Part shown: positions 13,902-28,500 of the stretch, one piece after another | Layout: the number at the start of each line of letters is the position of its first letter | How positions within the stretch are numbered: the stretch's first letter is position 1 | NCBI RefSeq assembly: GCF_051014685.1 | Contig: NW_027478400.1 | Location: forward strand, 372,001 to 436,000 | Direction: 5' to 3' | DNA length: 64,000 nucleotides | From: Ptiloglossa arizonensis | Taxonomy: Eukaryota; Arthropoda; Insecta; Hymenoptera; Colletidae | Translations under genes and position numbers: made by a program | Notes under the pieces: model-generated | Database searches by the model: none | What the model saw: the letters and a program-made list of their open reading frames with translations, nothing else | What the model was told of the DNA's origin: nothing

Positions 13902-16900
13902 GTCTGATACTCAAAACCAATAACTGGAGTGGCCTAGGGGAAAAGTACACACCCCATTGTAATCGGGCGAATCTCTACTTTCAGATGCAACAGGAATTTC
14001 TCGAGTTCGTCAATCCGTTCGCGAGATATGGTAGTTTGAAGTTAAGGAATGGTTGAGAAACTATCAAAATTTTAGTAAGTCTGATACTCGAAACCAATAA
14101 CTACTAATGCCTAGGGCAAAAATACACATACCATTGTAATCGGGCGAGTTTCTGCTTTCAGATGCAACTGGAATTTCTCGAGTTGGGCAATCCGTTCGCG
14201 AGATATGGGAGTTTGAAGGTAAGGAATGGTTGAGAAATCATCAAAATTTTTGCAAGTCTGATACTCGAAACCAATAACTACTATTGCCTAGGGCCAAAAT
14301 ACACATACCGTTGTAATCGGGCGAGCTTCTACCTTCAGATGCAACAGGAATTTCTCGAGTACGTCAATCCGTTCGCGAGATAAGGGAGTTTGATGTTAAG
14401 GAATGGTTGAGAAGCCATGAAAATTTTCGCAAGTCTGATACTCCTAACCAATAACTGGTATGGCCTAGGGCAAAAATACAAATACCTTTGTAATCGGGCG
14501 AGATTATGCTTTCAGATGCAACTGGAATTTCTCGAGATGGTAATCCGTTCGCGAGATATGGGAGTTTGTAGTTAAGGAATGGTTGAGAAATCATCAAAAT
14601 TTTCGCAAGTCTGATACTCCTAACCAATAACTTCTATGGCCTAGGGCAAAAATACAAATACCATTGTAATCGCGCGAGATTATGCTTTCAGATGCAACAG
14701 GAATTTCTCGAGTTGTTAATCCGTTCGCGAGATATGGGAGTTTGTACTTAAGGAATGGTTGAGAAATCATCAAAATTTTCGCAAGTCTGATACTCGAAAC
14801 CAATAACTACTATTGACTAGGGCAAAAGTACACATACCATTGTAATCGGGCGAGTTTCTGCTTTCAGATGCAACTGGAATTTCTCGAGTTGGTAATCCGT
14901 TCGCGAGATATGGGAGTTTGAAGTTAAGGAATGGTTGAGAAATCATCAAAATTTTCGCACGTCTGATACTCGAAACCAATAACTACTATTGCCTAGGGCA
15001 AAAATACTCATACCGTTGTAATCGGGCGAGTTTCTGCTTTCGGATGCAGCAGGAATTTCTCGAGTTCTTCAATCCGTTCGCGAGATATGGGAGTTTGAAG
15101 TTAAGTAATGGTTGAGAAACCATCAAAATTTTCGCTTGTCTGATACTCGAAACCAATAACTGGAATGGCCTAGGGAAAAAGTACACACCCCATTGTAATC
15201 GGGCGAGTCTCTACTTTCAGATGCAGCAGGAATTTCTCGATTTCGTCAATCCGTTCGCGAGATATGGGAGTTTGAAGTTAAGGAATGGTTGAGATACCAT
15301 CAAAATTTTCGCAAGTCTGATACTTGAAACCAATAACTGCTATGGCCTAGGGCAAATATACACATACCATTGTAATCGGGCGAGATTATGCTTTCAGATG
15401 CAACAGGAATTTATCGAGTTCGTCGATCCGTTCGCGAGAATATGGGAGTTTGAAGTTAAGGAATGGTTGAGATACCATCAAAATTTTCGCAAGTCTGATA
15501 CTCGAAACCAATAACTACTATTGCCTAGGGCAAAAATACTCATACCGTTGTAATCGGGCGAGCTTCTGCTTTTGGATGCAGCAGGAATTTCTCGAGTTCG
15601 TCAATCCGTTCGCGAGATATGGTAGTTTGAAGTCAAGGAATGGTTGAGAAACCATCAAAATTTTCGCTTGTCTGATACTCGAAACCAATAACTGGAATGG
15701 CCTAGGGAAAAAGTACACACCCCATTGTAATCGGGACAGTCTCTACTTTCAGATGCAGCAGGAATTTCTCGAGTTCGTCAATCCGTTCGCGAGATATGGG
15801 AGTTTGAGGTTAAGGAATGGTTGAGATACCATCAAAATTTTCGCAAGTCTGATACTTGAAACCAATAACTGCTATGGCCTAGGGCAAAAATACACATACC
15901 ATTGTAATCGGGCGAGATTATGCTTTTAGATGCAACTGGAATTTCTCGAGTTGGTAATCCGTTCGCGAGATATGGTAGTTTGAAGTTAAGGAATGGTTGA
16001 GAAATCATCAAAATTTTCGCAAGTCTGATACTCGAAACCAATAACTACTATTGCCTAGGCCAAAAATACTCATACCGTTGTAATCGGGCGAGTTTCTGCT
16101 TTCAGATGCAGCAGAAATTTCTCGAGTACGTCAATCCGTTCGCGAGATAAGGGAGTTTGATGTTAAGGAATGGTTGAGAAGCCATGAAAATTTTCGCAAG
16201 TCTGATACTCCTAACCAATAACTGGTATGGCCTAGGGCAAAAATACAAATACCTTTGTAATCGGGCGAGATTATGCTTTCAGATGCAACTGGAATTTCTC
16301 GAGATGGTAATCCGTTCGCGAGATATGGTAGTTTGAAGTTAAGGAATGGTTGAGAAATCATCAAAATTTTCGCAAGTCTGATACTCGAAACCAATAACTA
16401 CTATTGCCTAGGCCAAAAATACTCATACCGTTGTAATCGGGCGAGTTTCTGCTTTCAGATGCAGCAGAAATTTCTCGAGTTTGTCAATCCGTTCACGAGA
16501 TATGGGAGTTTGAAGTTAAGGAATGGTTGAGAAACCATCAAAATTTTCGCTGGTCTGATACTCAAAACCAATAACTGGAGTGGCCTAGGGAAAAAGTACA
16601 CACCCCATTGTAATCGGGCGAATCTCTACTTTCAGATGCAACAGGAATTTCTCGAGTTCGTCAATCCGTTCGCGAGATATGGTAGTTTGAAGTTAAGGAA
16701 TGGTTGAGAAACTATCAAAATTTTAGTAAGTCTGATACTCGAAACCAATAACTACTAATGCCTAGGGCAAACATACACATACCATTGTAATCGGGCGAGT
16801 TTCTGCTTTCAGATGCAACTGGAATTTCTCGAGTTGGGCAATCCGTTCGCGAGATATGGGAGTTTGAAGGTAAGGAATGGTTGAGAAATCATCAAAATTT

Positions 16901-19900
16901 TTGCAAGTCTGATACTCGAAACCAATAACTACTATTGCCTAGGGCCAAAATACACATACCGTTGTAATCGGGCGAGCTTCTACCTTCAGATGCAACAGGA
17001 ATTTCTCGAGTACGTCAATCCGTTCGCGAGATAAGGGAGTTTGATGTTAAGGAATGGTTGAGAAGCCATGAAAATTTTCGCAAGTCTGATACTCCTAACC
17101 AATAACTGGTATGGCCTAGGGCAAAAATACAAATACCTTTGTAATCGGGCGAGATTATGCTTTCAGATGCAACTGGAATTTCTCGAGATGGTAATCCGTT
17201 CGCGAGATATGGGAGTTTGTAGTTAAGGAATGGTTGAGAAATCATCAAAATTTTCGCAAGTCTGATACTCGAAACCAATAACTACTATTGCCTAGGGCAA
17301 AAGTACACATACCATTGTATTCGGGCGAGTTTCTGCTTTCAGATGCAACTGGAATTTCTCGAGTACGTCAATCCGTTCGCGCGATATGGGAGTTTGGAGT
17401 TATGGAATGTTTGAGAAACAATCAAAATTTTTGCATGTCTGATACACGAAACCAATAACTACTATTGCCTAGGGCCAAAATACACATACCGTTGTAATCG
17501 GGCGAGCTTCTACCTTCAGATGCAACAGGAATTTCTCGAGTACGTCAATCCGTTCGCGAGATAAGGGAGTTTGAAGTTAAGGAATGGTTGAGAAACCATC
17601 AAAATTTTCGCAAGTCTGATACTCCTAACCAATAACTTCTATGGCCTAGGGCAAAAATACAAATACCATTGTAATCGCGCGAGATTATGCTTTCAGATGC
17701 AACTGGAATTTCTCGAGTTGGTAATCCGTTCGCGAGATATGGGAGTTTGTAGTTAAGGAATGTTTGAGAAACTATCAAAATTTTTGCAAGTCTGATACTC
17801 GAAACCAATAACTACTATTGCCTAGGGCCAAAATACACATACCGTTGTAATCGGGCGAGCTTCTGCCTTCAGATGCAACAGGAATTTCTCGAGTACGTCA
17901 ATCCGTTCGCGAGATATGGGAGTTTGAAGTCAAGGAATGGTTGAGAACCTATCAAAATTTTCGCAAGTCTGATACTCGTAACCAATAACTGCTATGGCCT
18001 AGGGCAAAAATACAAATACCATTGTAATCGGGCGAGATTATGCTTTCAGATGCAACTGGAATTTCTCGAGTTGGTAATCCGTTCGCGAGATATGGGAGTT
18101 TGTAGTTAAGGAATGTTTGAGAAACTATCAAAATTTTTGCAAGTCTGATACTCGAAACCAATAACTACTATTGCCTAGGGCCAAAATACACATACCGTTG
18201 TAATCGGGCGAGCTTCTGCCTTCAGATGCAACAGGAATTTCTCGAGTACGTCAATCCGTTCGCGAGATATGGGAGTTTGAAGTCAAGGAATGGTTGAGAT
18301 ACCATCAAAATTTTCGCAAGTCTGATACTTGAAACCAATAACTGCTATGGCCTAGGGCAAAAATACACATACCATTGTAATCGGGCGAGATTATGCTTTT
18401 AGATGCAACTGGAATTTCTCGAGTTGGTAATCCGTTCGCGAGATATGGTAGTTTGAAGTTAAGGAATGGTTGAGAAATCATCAAAATTTTCGCAAGTCTG
18501 ATACTCGAAACCAATAACTACTATTGCCTAGGCCAAAAATACTCATACCGTTGTAATCGGGCGAGTTTCTGCTTTCAGATGCAGCAGAAATTTCTCGAGT
18601 TTGTCAATCCGTTCACGAGATATGGGAGTTTGAAGTTAAGGTATGGTTGAGAAACCATCAAAATTTTCGCTGGTCTGATACTCAAAACCAATAACTGGAG
18701 TGGCCTAGGGAAAAAGTACACACCCCATTGTAATCGGGCGAATCTCTACTTTCAGATGCAACAGGAATTTCTCGAGTTCGTCAATCCGTTCGCGAGATAT
18801 GGTAGTTTGAAGTTAAGGAATGGTTGAGAAACTATCAAAATTTTAGTAAGTCTGATACTCGAAACCAATAACTACTAATGCCTAGGGCAAACATACACAT
18901 ACCATTGTAATCGGGCGAGTTTCTGCTTTCAGATGCAACTGGAATTTCTCGAGTTGAGCAATCCGTTCGCGAGATATGGGAGTTTGAAGGTAAGGAATGG
19001 TTGAGAAATCATCAAAATTTTTGCAAGTCTGATACTCGAAACCAATAACTACTATTGCCTAGGGCCAAAATACACATACCGTTGTAATCGGGCGAGCTTC
19101 TACCTTCAGATGCAACAGGAATTTCTCGAGTACGTCAATCCGTTCGCGAGATAAGGGAGTTTGATGTTAAGGAATGGTTGAGAAGCCATGAAAATTTTCG
19201 CAAGTCTGATACTCCTAACCAATAACTGGTATGGCCTAGGGCAAAAATACAAATACCTTTGTAATCGGGCGAGATTATGCTTTCAGATGCAACTGGAATT
19301 TCTCGAGATGGTAATCCGTTCGCGAGATATGGGAGTTTGTAGTTAAGGAATGGTTGAGAAATCATCAAAATTTTCGCAAGTCTGATACTCGAAACCAATA
19401 ACTACTATTGCCTAGGGCAAAAGTACACATACCATTGTAATCGGGCGAGTTTCTGCTTTCAGATGCAACTGGAATTTCTCGAGTACGTCAATCCGTTCGC
19501 GCGATATGGGAGTTTGGAGTTATGGAATGTTTGAGAAACTATCAAAATTTTTGCATGTCTGATACACGAAACCAATAACTACTATTGCCTAGGGCCAAAA
19601 TACACATACCGTTGTAATCGGGCGAGCTTCTACCTTCAGATGCAACAGGAATTTCTCGAGTACGTCAATCCGTTCGCGAGATAAGGGAGTTTGAAGTTAA
19701 GGAATGGTTGAGAAACCATCAAAATTTTCGCAAGTCTGATACTCCTAACCAATAACTTCTATGGCCTAGGGCAAAAATACAAATACCATTGTAATCGCGC
19801 GAGATTATGCTTTCAGATGCAACTGGAATTTCTCGAGTTGGTAATCCGTTCGCGAGATATGGGAGTTTGTAGTTAAGGAATGTTTGAGAAACTATCAAAA

Positions 19901-22560
19901 TTTTTGCAAGTCTGATACTCGAAACCAATAACTACTATTGCCTAGGGCCAAAATACACATACCGTTGTAATCGGGCGAGCTTCTGCCTTCAGATGCAACA
20001 GGAATTTCTCGAGTACGTCAATCCGTTCGCGAGATATGGGAGTTTGAAGTCAAGGAATGGTTGAGAACCTATCAAAATTTTCGCAAGTCTGATACTCGTA
20101 ACCAATAACTGCTATGGCCTAGGGCAAAAATACAAATACCATTGTAATCGGGCGAGATTATGCTTTCAGATGCAACTGGAATTTCTCGAGTTGGTAATCC
20201 GTTCGCGAGATATGGGAGTTTGTAGTTAAGGAATGTTTGAGAAACTATCAAAATTTTTGCAAGTCTGATACTCGAAACCAATAACTACTATTGCCTAGGG
20301 CCAAAATACACATACCGTTGTAATCGGGCGAGCTTCTGCCTTCAGATGCAACAGGAATTTCTCGAGTACGTCAATCCGTTCGCGAGATATGGGAGTTTGA
20401 AGTCAAGGAATGGTTGAGAACCTATCAAAATTTTCGCAAGTCTGATACTCGTAACCAATAACTGCTATGGCCTAGGGCAAAAATACAAATACCATTGTAA
20501 TCGGGCGAGATTATGCTTTCAGATGCAACTGGAATTTCTCGAGTTGGTAATCCGTTCGCGAGATATGGGAGTTTGTAGTTAAGGAATGGTTGAGAAATCA
20601 TCAAAATTTTCGCAAGTCTGATACTCGAAACCAATAACTACTATTGACTAGAGCAAAAGTACACATACCATTGTAATCGGGCGAGTTTCTGCTTTCAGAT
20701 GCAACTGGAATTTCTCGAGTTCGTCAATCCGTTCGCGAGATATGGGAGTTTGAAGTTAAGTAATGGTTGAGAAACCATCAAAATTTTCGCTTGTCTGATA
20801 CTCGAAACCAATAACTGCTATGGCCTAGGGCAAAAATACACATACCATTGTAATCGGGCGAGATTATGCTTTTAGATGCAACTGGAATTTCTCGAGTTGG
20901 TAATCCGTTCGCGAGATATGGGAGTTTGAAGTTAAGGAATGGTTGAGAAATCATCAAAATTTTCGCACGTCTGATACTCGAAACCAATAACTACTATTGC
21001 CTAGGGCAAAAATACTCATACCTTTGTAATCGGGCGAGTTTCTGCTTTCGGATGCAGCAGGAATTTCTCGAGTTCGTCAATCCGTTCGCGAGATATGGTA
21101 GTTTGAAGTTAAGTAATGGTTGAGAAACCAGCAAAATTTTCGCTTGTCTGATACTCGAAACCAATAACTGGAATGGCCTAGGGAAAAAGTACACACCCCA
21201 TTGTAATCGGGCGAGTCTCTACTTTCAGATGCAGCAGGAATTTCTCGAGTTCGTCAATCCGTTCGCGAGATATGGGAGTTTGAAGTTAAGGAATGGTTGA
21301 GATACCATCAAAATTTTCGCAAGTCTGATACTTGAAACCAATAACTGCTATGGCCTAGGGCAAAAATACACATACCATTGTAATCGGGCGAGATTATGCT
21401 TTTAGATGCAACTGGAATTTCTCGAGTTGGTAATCCGTTCGCGAGATATGGGAGTTTGAAGTTAAGGATTGGTTGAGATACCATCAAAATTTTCGGAAGT
21501 CTGATACTCGAAACCAATAACTACTATTGCCTAGGTCAAAAATACTCATACCGTTGTAATCGGGCGAGTTTCTGCTTTCGGATGCAGCAGGAATTTCTCG
21601 AGTTTGTCAATCCGTTCGCGCGATATGGGAGTTTGGAGTTATGGAATGTTTGAGAAACTATCAAAATTTTAGTAAGTCTGATACTCGAAACCAATAACTG
21701 GAATGGCCTAGGGGAAAAGTACACATACCTTTGTAATCGGACGAGTTTCTGCTTTCAGATGCAACTGGAATTTCTCTAGTTTGTCAATCCGTTCGCGAGA
21801 TATGGGAGTTTGAAGTTAAGGAATGGTTGAGAAACCATCAAAATTTTCGCAAGTCTGATACTCGAAACGAATAACTACCAATGCCTAGGGCAAAAATACA
21901 CATATCGTTGTAATCGGGCGAGTTTCTACTTTCAGATGCAACAGGAATTTCTCGAGTTTGTCAATCCGTTCGCGAGATATGGGAGTTTGAAGTTATGGAA
22001 TGGTTGAGAAGCCATCAAAATTTTCGCAAGTCTGATACTCGAAACCAATAACTACTATTGCCTAAGGCAAAAATACACATACCGTTGTAATCGGGCGATC
22101 TTCTAACTTCAGATGCAACAGGAATTTCTCGAGTTCGTCAATCCGTTCGCGAGATATGGGAGTTTGAAGTTAAGGAATGGTTGAGAAGCCATCAAAATTT
22201 TCGCAAGTCTGATACTCGAAACCAATAACTACTATTGCCTAAGGCAAAAATACACATACCGTTGTAATCGGGCGATCTTCTACCTTCAGATGCAACAGGA
22301 ATTTCTCGAGTTCGTCAATCCGTTCGCGAGATATGGGAGTTTGAAGTTATGGAATGGTTGAGAAGCCATCAAAATTTTTGCAAGTCTGATACTCGAAACC
22401 AATAACTACTATTGCCAAGGGCAAAAATATACATACCGTTGTAATCGATCGAGCTTCTGCTTTCAGATGCAACAGGAATTTCTCGAGTTCGTCAATCCGT
22501 TCGCGAGATATGGGACTCTGAAGTTAAGGAATGGTTGAGAAACCATCAAAATTTTCGCAA
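13902..22560. repeat. HOR A, copy 1: 8,659 bp, 49 monomers
   Basis: This unit is followed directly by a copy of the same length at 22561-31219, with a constant offset of 8,659 bp throughout. I noticed only four single-base differences: 15573 (T here, C in copy 2), 17320 (T against A), 17384 (A against G) and 18957 (A against G). That is about 99.95% identity if the hand scan caught most of them. The constant offset means no indel separates the copies. Internally it contains 15-monomer (2,651 bp) and 12-monomer (2,120 bp) sub-repeats and an extra A in GCGAGAATATGGG near 15438. It is probably a very young amplification. Confidence 0.93.
16306..20417. repeat. Nested 12-monomer repeat inside HOR A copy 1
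   Basis: The interval 16306-18297 matches 18426-20417 at an offset of 2,120 bp (12 monomers). The 128 bp between, 18298-18425, belongs to a different subtype (GATACCATC, ATGCTTTTAGATG) that also occurs at about 15825-15952. Shared markers are GCGCGATATGG with GGAGTTATGGAATG near 17380 and 19500, and the alternating CTCCTAACC / TTGGTAA dimers. The segment before it, about 13680-14600, also matches about 16331-17251 at 2,651 bp, so this module was copied at least three times within one unit. Confidence 0.8.
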
Positions 22561-25500
22561 GTCTGATACTCAAAACCAATAACTGGAGTGGCCTAGGGGA
22601 AAAGTACACACCCCATTGTAATCGGGCGAATCTCTACTTTCAGATGCAACAGGAATTTCTCGAGTTCGTCAATCCGTTCGCGAGATATGGTAGTTTGAAG
22701 TTAAGGAATGGTTGAGAAACTATCAAAATTTTAGTAAGTCTGATACTCGAAACCAATAACTACTAATGCCTAGGGCAAAAATACACATACCATTGTAATC
22801 GGGCGAGTTTCTGCTTTCAGATGCAACTGGAATTTCTCGAGTTGGGCAATCCGTTCGCGAGATATGGGAGTTTGAAGGTAAGGAATGGTTGAGAAATCAT
22901 CAAAATTTTTGCAAGTCTGATACTCGAAACCAATAACTACTATTGCCTAGGGCCAAAATACACATACCGTTGTAATCGGGCGAGCTTCTACCTTCAGATG
23001 CAACAGGAATTTCTCGAGTACGTCAATCCGTTCGCGAGATAAGGGAGTTTGATGTTAAGGAATGGTTGAGAAGCCATGAAAATTTTCGCAAGTCTGATAC
23101 TCCTAACCAATAACTGGTATGGCCTAGGGCAAAAATACAAATACCTTTGTAATCGGGCGAGATTATGCTTTCAGATGCAACTGGAATTTCTCGAGATGGT
23201 AATCCGTTCGCGAGATATGGGAGTTTGTAGTTAAGGAATGGTTGAGAAATCATCAAAATTTTCGCAAGTCTGATACTCCTAACCAATAACTTCTATGGCC
23301 TAGGGCAAAAATACAAATACCATTGTAATCGCGCGAGATTATGCTTTCAGATGCAACAGGAATTTCTCGAGTTGTTAATCCGTTCGCGAGATATGGGAGT
23401 TTGTACTTAAGGAATGGTTGAGAAATCATCAAAATTTTCGCAAGTCTGATACTCGAAACCAATAACTACTATTGACTAGGGCAAAAGTACACATACCATT
23501 GTAATCGGGCGAGTTTCTGCTTTCAGATGCAACTGGAATTTCTCGAGTTGGTAATCCGTTCGCGAGATATGGGAGTTTGAAGTTAAGGAATGGTTGAGAA
23601 ATCATCAAAATTTTCGCACGTCTGATACTCGAAACCAATAACTACTATTGCCTAGGGCAAAAATACTCATACCGTTGTAATCGGGCGAGTTTCTGCTTTC
23701 GGATGCAGCAGGAATTTCTCGAGTTCTTCAATCCGTTCGCGAGATATGGGAGTTTGAAGTTAAGTAATGGTTGAGAAACCATCAAAATTTTCGCTTGTCT
23801 GATACTCGAAACCAATAACTGGAATGGCCTAGGGAAAAAGTACACACCCCATTGTAATCGGGCGAGTCTCTACTTTCAGATGCAGCAGGAATTTCTCGAT
23901 TTCGTCAATCCGTTCGCGAGATATGGGAGTTTGAAGTTAAGGAATGGTTGAGATACCATCAAAATTTTCGCAAGTCTGATACTTGAAACCAATAACTGCT
24001 ATGGCCTAGGGCAAATATACACATACCATTGTAATCGGGCGAGATTATGCTTTCAGATGCAACAGGAATTTATCGAGTTCGTCGATCCGTTCGCGAGAAT
24101 ATGGGAGTTTGAAGTTAAGGAATGGTTGAGATACCATCAAAATTTTCGCAAGTCTGATACTCGAAACCAATAACTACTATTGCCTAGGGCAAAAATACTC
24201 ATACCGTTGTAATCGGGCGAGCTTCTGCTTTCGGATGCAGCAGGAATTTCTCGAGTTCGTCAATCCGTTCGCGAGATATGGTAGTTTGAAGTCAAGGAAT
24301 GGTTGAGAAACCATCAAAATTTTCGCTTGTCTGATACTCGAAACCAATAACTGGAATGGCCTAGGGAAAAAGTACACACCCCATTGTAATCGGGACAGTC
24401 TCTACTTTCAGATGCAGCAGGAATTTCTCGAGTTCGTCAATCCGTTCGCGAGATATGGGAGTTTGAGGTTAAGGAATGGTTGAGATACCATCAAAATTTT
24501 CGCAAGTCTGATACTTGAAACCAATAACTGCTATGGCCTAGGGCAAAAATACACATACCATTGTAATCGGGCGAGATTATGCTTTTAGATGCAACTGGAA
24601 TTTCTCGAGTTGGTAATCCGTTCGCGAGATATGGTAGTTTGAAGTTAAGGAATGGTTGAGAAATCATCAAAATTTTCGCAAGTCTGATACTCGAAACCAA
24701 TAACTACTATTGCCTAGGCCAAAAATACTCATACCGTTGTAATCGGGCGAGTTTCTGCTTTCAGATGCAGCAGAAATTTCTCGAGTACGTCAATCCGTTC
24801 GCGAGATAAGGGAGTTTGATGTTAAGGAATGGTTGAGAAGCCATGAAAATTTTCGCAAGTCTGATACTCCTAACCAATAACTGGTATGGCCTAGGGCAAA
24901 AATACAAATACCTTTGTAATCGGGCGAGATTATGCTTTCAGATGCAACTGGAATTTCTCGAGATGGTAATCCGTTCGCGAGATATGGTAGTTTGAAGTTA
25001 AGGAATGGTTGAGAAATCATCAAAATTTTCGCAAGTCTGATACTCGAAACCAATAACTACTATTGCCTAGGCCAAAAATACTCATACCGTTGTAATCGGG
25101 CGAGTTTCTGCTTTCAGATGCAGCAGAAATTTCTCGAGTTTGTCAATCCGTTCACGAGATATGGGAGTTTGAAGTTAAGGAATGGTTGAGAAACCATCAA
25201 AATTTTCGCTGGTCTGATACTCAAAACCAATAACTGGAGTGGCCTAGGGAAAAAGTACACACCCCATTGTAATCGGGCGAATCTCTACTTTCAGATGCAA
25301 CAGGAATTTCTCGAGTTCGTCAATCCGTTCGCGAGATATGGTAGTTTGAAGTTAAGGAATGGTTGAGAAACTATCAAAATTTTAGTAAGTCTGATACTCG
25401 AAACCAATAACTACTAATGCCTAGGGCAAACATACACATACCATTGTAATCGGGCGAGTTTCTGCTTTCAGATGCAACTGGAATTTCTCGAGTTGGGCAA

Positions 25501-28500
25501 TCCGTTCGCGAGATATGGGAGTTTGAAGGTAAGGAATGGTTGAGAAATCATCAAAATTTTTGCAAGTCTGATACTCGAAACCAATAACTACTATTGCCTA
25601 GGGCCAAAATACACATACCGTTGTAATCGGGCGAGCTTCTACCTTCAGATGCAACAGGAATTTCTCGAGTACGTCAATCCGTTCGCGAGATAAGGGAGTT
25701 TGATGTTAAGGAATGGTTGAGAAGCCATGAAAATTTTCGCAAGTCTGATACTCCTAACCAATAACTGGTATGGCCTAGGGCAAAAATACAAATACCTTTG
25801 TAATCGGGCGAGATTATGCTTTCAGATGCAACTGGAATTTCTCGAGATGGTAATCCGTTCGCGAGATATGGGAGTTTGTAGTTAAGGAATGGTTGAGAAA
25901 TCATCAAAATTTTCGCAAGTCTGATACTCGAAACCAATAACTACTATTGCCTAGGGCAAAAGTACACATACCATTGTAATCGGGCGAGTTTCTGCTTTCA
26001 GATGCAACTGGAATTTCTCGAGTACGTCAATCCGTTCGCGCGGTATGGGAGTTTGGAGTTATGGAATGTTTGAGAAACAATCAAAATTTTTGCATGTCTG
26101 ATACACGAAACCAATAACTACTATTGCCTAGGGCCAAAATACACATACCGTTGTAATCGGGCGAGCTTCTACCTTCAGATGCAACAGGAATTTCTCGAGT
26201 ACGTCAATCCGTTCGCGAGATAAGGGAGTTTGAAGTTAAGGAATGGTTGAGAAACCATCAAAATTTTCGCAAGTCTGATACTCCTAACCAATAACTTCTA
26301 TGGCCTAGGGCAAAAATACAAATACCATTGTAATCGCGCGAGATTATGCTTTCAGATGCAACTGGAATTTCTCGAGTTGGTAATCCGTTCGCGAGATATG
26401 GGAGTTTGTAGTTAAGGAATGTTTGAGAAACTATCAAAATTTTTGCAAGTCTGATACTCGAAACCAATAACTACTATTGCCTAGGGCCAAAATACACATA
26501 CCGTTGTAATCGGGCGAGCTTCTGCCTTCAGATGCAACAGGAATTTCTCGAGTACGTCAATCCGTTCGCGAGATATGGGAGTTTGAAGTCAAGGAATGGT
26601 TGAGAACCTATCAAAATTTTCGCAAGTCTGATACTCGTAACCAATAACTGCTATGGCCTAGGGCAAAAATACAAATACCATTGTAATCGGGCGAGATTAT
26701 GCTTTCAGATGCAACTGGAATTTCTCGAGTTGGTAATCCGTTCGCGAGATATGGGAGTTTGTAGTTAAGGAATGTTTGAGAAACTATCAAAATTTTTGCA
26801 AGTCTGATACTCGAAACCAATAACTACTATTGCCTAGGGCCAAAATACACATACCGTTGTAATCGGGCGAGCTTCTGCCTTCAGATGCAACAGGAATTTC
26901 TCGAGTACGTCAATCCGTTCGCGAGATATGGGAGTTTGAAGTCAAGGAATGGTTGAGATACCATCAAAATTTTCGCAAGTCTGATACTTGAAACCAATAA
27001 CTGCTATGGCCTAGGGCAAAAATACACATACCATTGTAATCGGGCGAGATTATGCTTTTAGATGCAACTGGAATTTCTCGAGTTGGTAATCCGTTCGCGA
27101 GATATGGTAGTTTGAAGTTAAGGAATGGTTGAGAAATCATCAAAATTTTCGCAAGTCTGATACTCGAAACCAATAACTACTATTGCCTAGGCCAAAAATA
27201 CTCATACCGTTGTAATCGGGCGAGTTTCTGCTTTCAGATGCAGCAGAAATTTCTCGAGTTTGTCAATCCGTTCACGAGATATGGGAGTTTGAAGTTAAGG
27301 TATGGTTGAGAAACCATCAAAATTTTCGCTGGTCTGATACTCAAAACCAATAACTGGAGTGGCCTAGGGAAAAAGTACACACCCCATTGTAATCGGGCGA
27401 ATCTCTACTTTCAGATGCAACAGGAATTTCTCGAGTTCGTCAATCCGTTCGCGAGATATGGTAGTTTGAAGTTAAGGAATGGTTGAGAAACTATCAAAAT
27501 TTTAGTAAGTCTGATACTCGAAACCAATAACTACTAATGCCTAGGGCAAACATACACATACCATTGTAATCGGGCGAGTTTCTGCTTTCAGATGCAACTG
27601 GAATTTCTCGAGTTGGGCAATCCGTTCGCGAGATATGGGAGTTTGAAGGTAAGGAATGGTTGAGAAATCATCAAAATTTTTGCAAGTCTGATACTCGAAA
27701 CCAATAACTACTATTGCCTAGGGCCAAAATACACATACCGTTGTAATCGGGCGAGCTTCTACCTTCAGATGCAACAGGAATTTCTCGAGTACGTCAATCC
27801 GTTCGCGAGATAAGGGAGTTTGATGTTAAGGAATGGTTGAGAAGCCATGAAAATTTTCGCAAGTCTGATACTCCTAACCAATAACTGGTATGGCCTAGGG
27901 CAAAAATACAAATACCTTTGTAATCGGGCGAGATTATGCTTTCAGATGCAACTGGAATTTCTCGAGATGGTAATCCGTTCGCGAGATATGGGAGTTTGTA
28001 GTTAAGGAATGGTTGAGAAATCATCAAAATTTTCGCAAGTCTGATACTCGAAACCAATAACTACTATTGCCTAGGGCAAAAGTACACATACCATTGTAAT
28101 CGGGCGAGTTTCTGCTTTCAGATGCAACTGGAATTTCTCGAGTACGTCAATCCGTTCGCGCGATATGGGAGTTTGGAGTTATGGAATGTTTGAGAAACTA
28201 TCAAAATTTTTGCATGTCTGATACACGAAACCAATAACTACTATTGCCTAGGGCCAAAATACACATACCGTTGTAATCGGGCGAGCTTCTACCTTCAGAT
28301 GCAACAGGAATTTCTCGAGTACGTCAATCCGTTCGCGAGATAAGGGAGTTTGAAGTTAAGGAATGGTTGAGAAACCATCAAAATTTTCGCAAGTCTGATA
28401 CTCCTAACCAATAACTTCTATGGCCTAGGGCAAAAATACAAATACCATTGTAATCGCGCGAGATTATGCTTTCAGATGCAACTGGAATTTCTCGAGTTGG

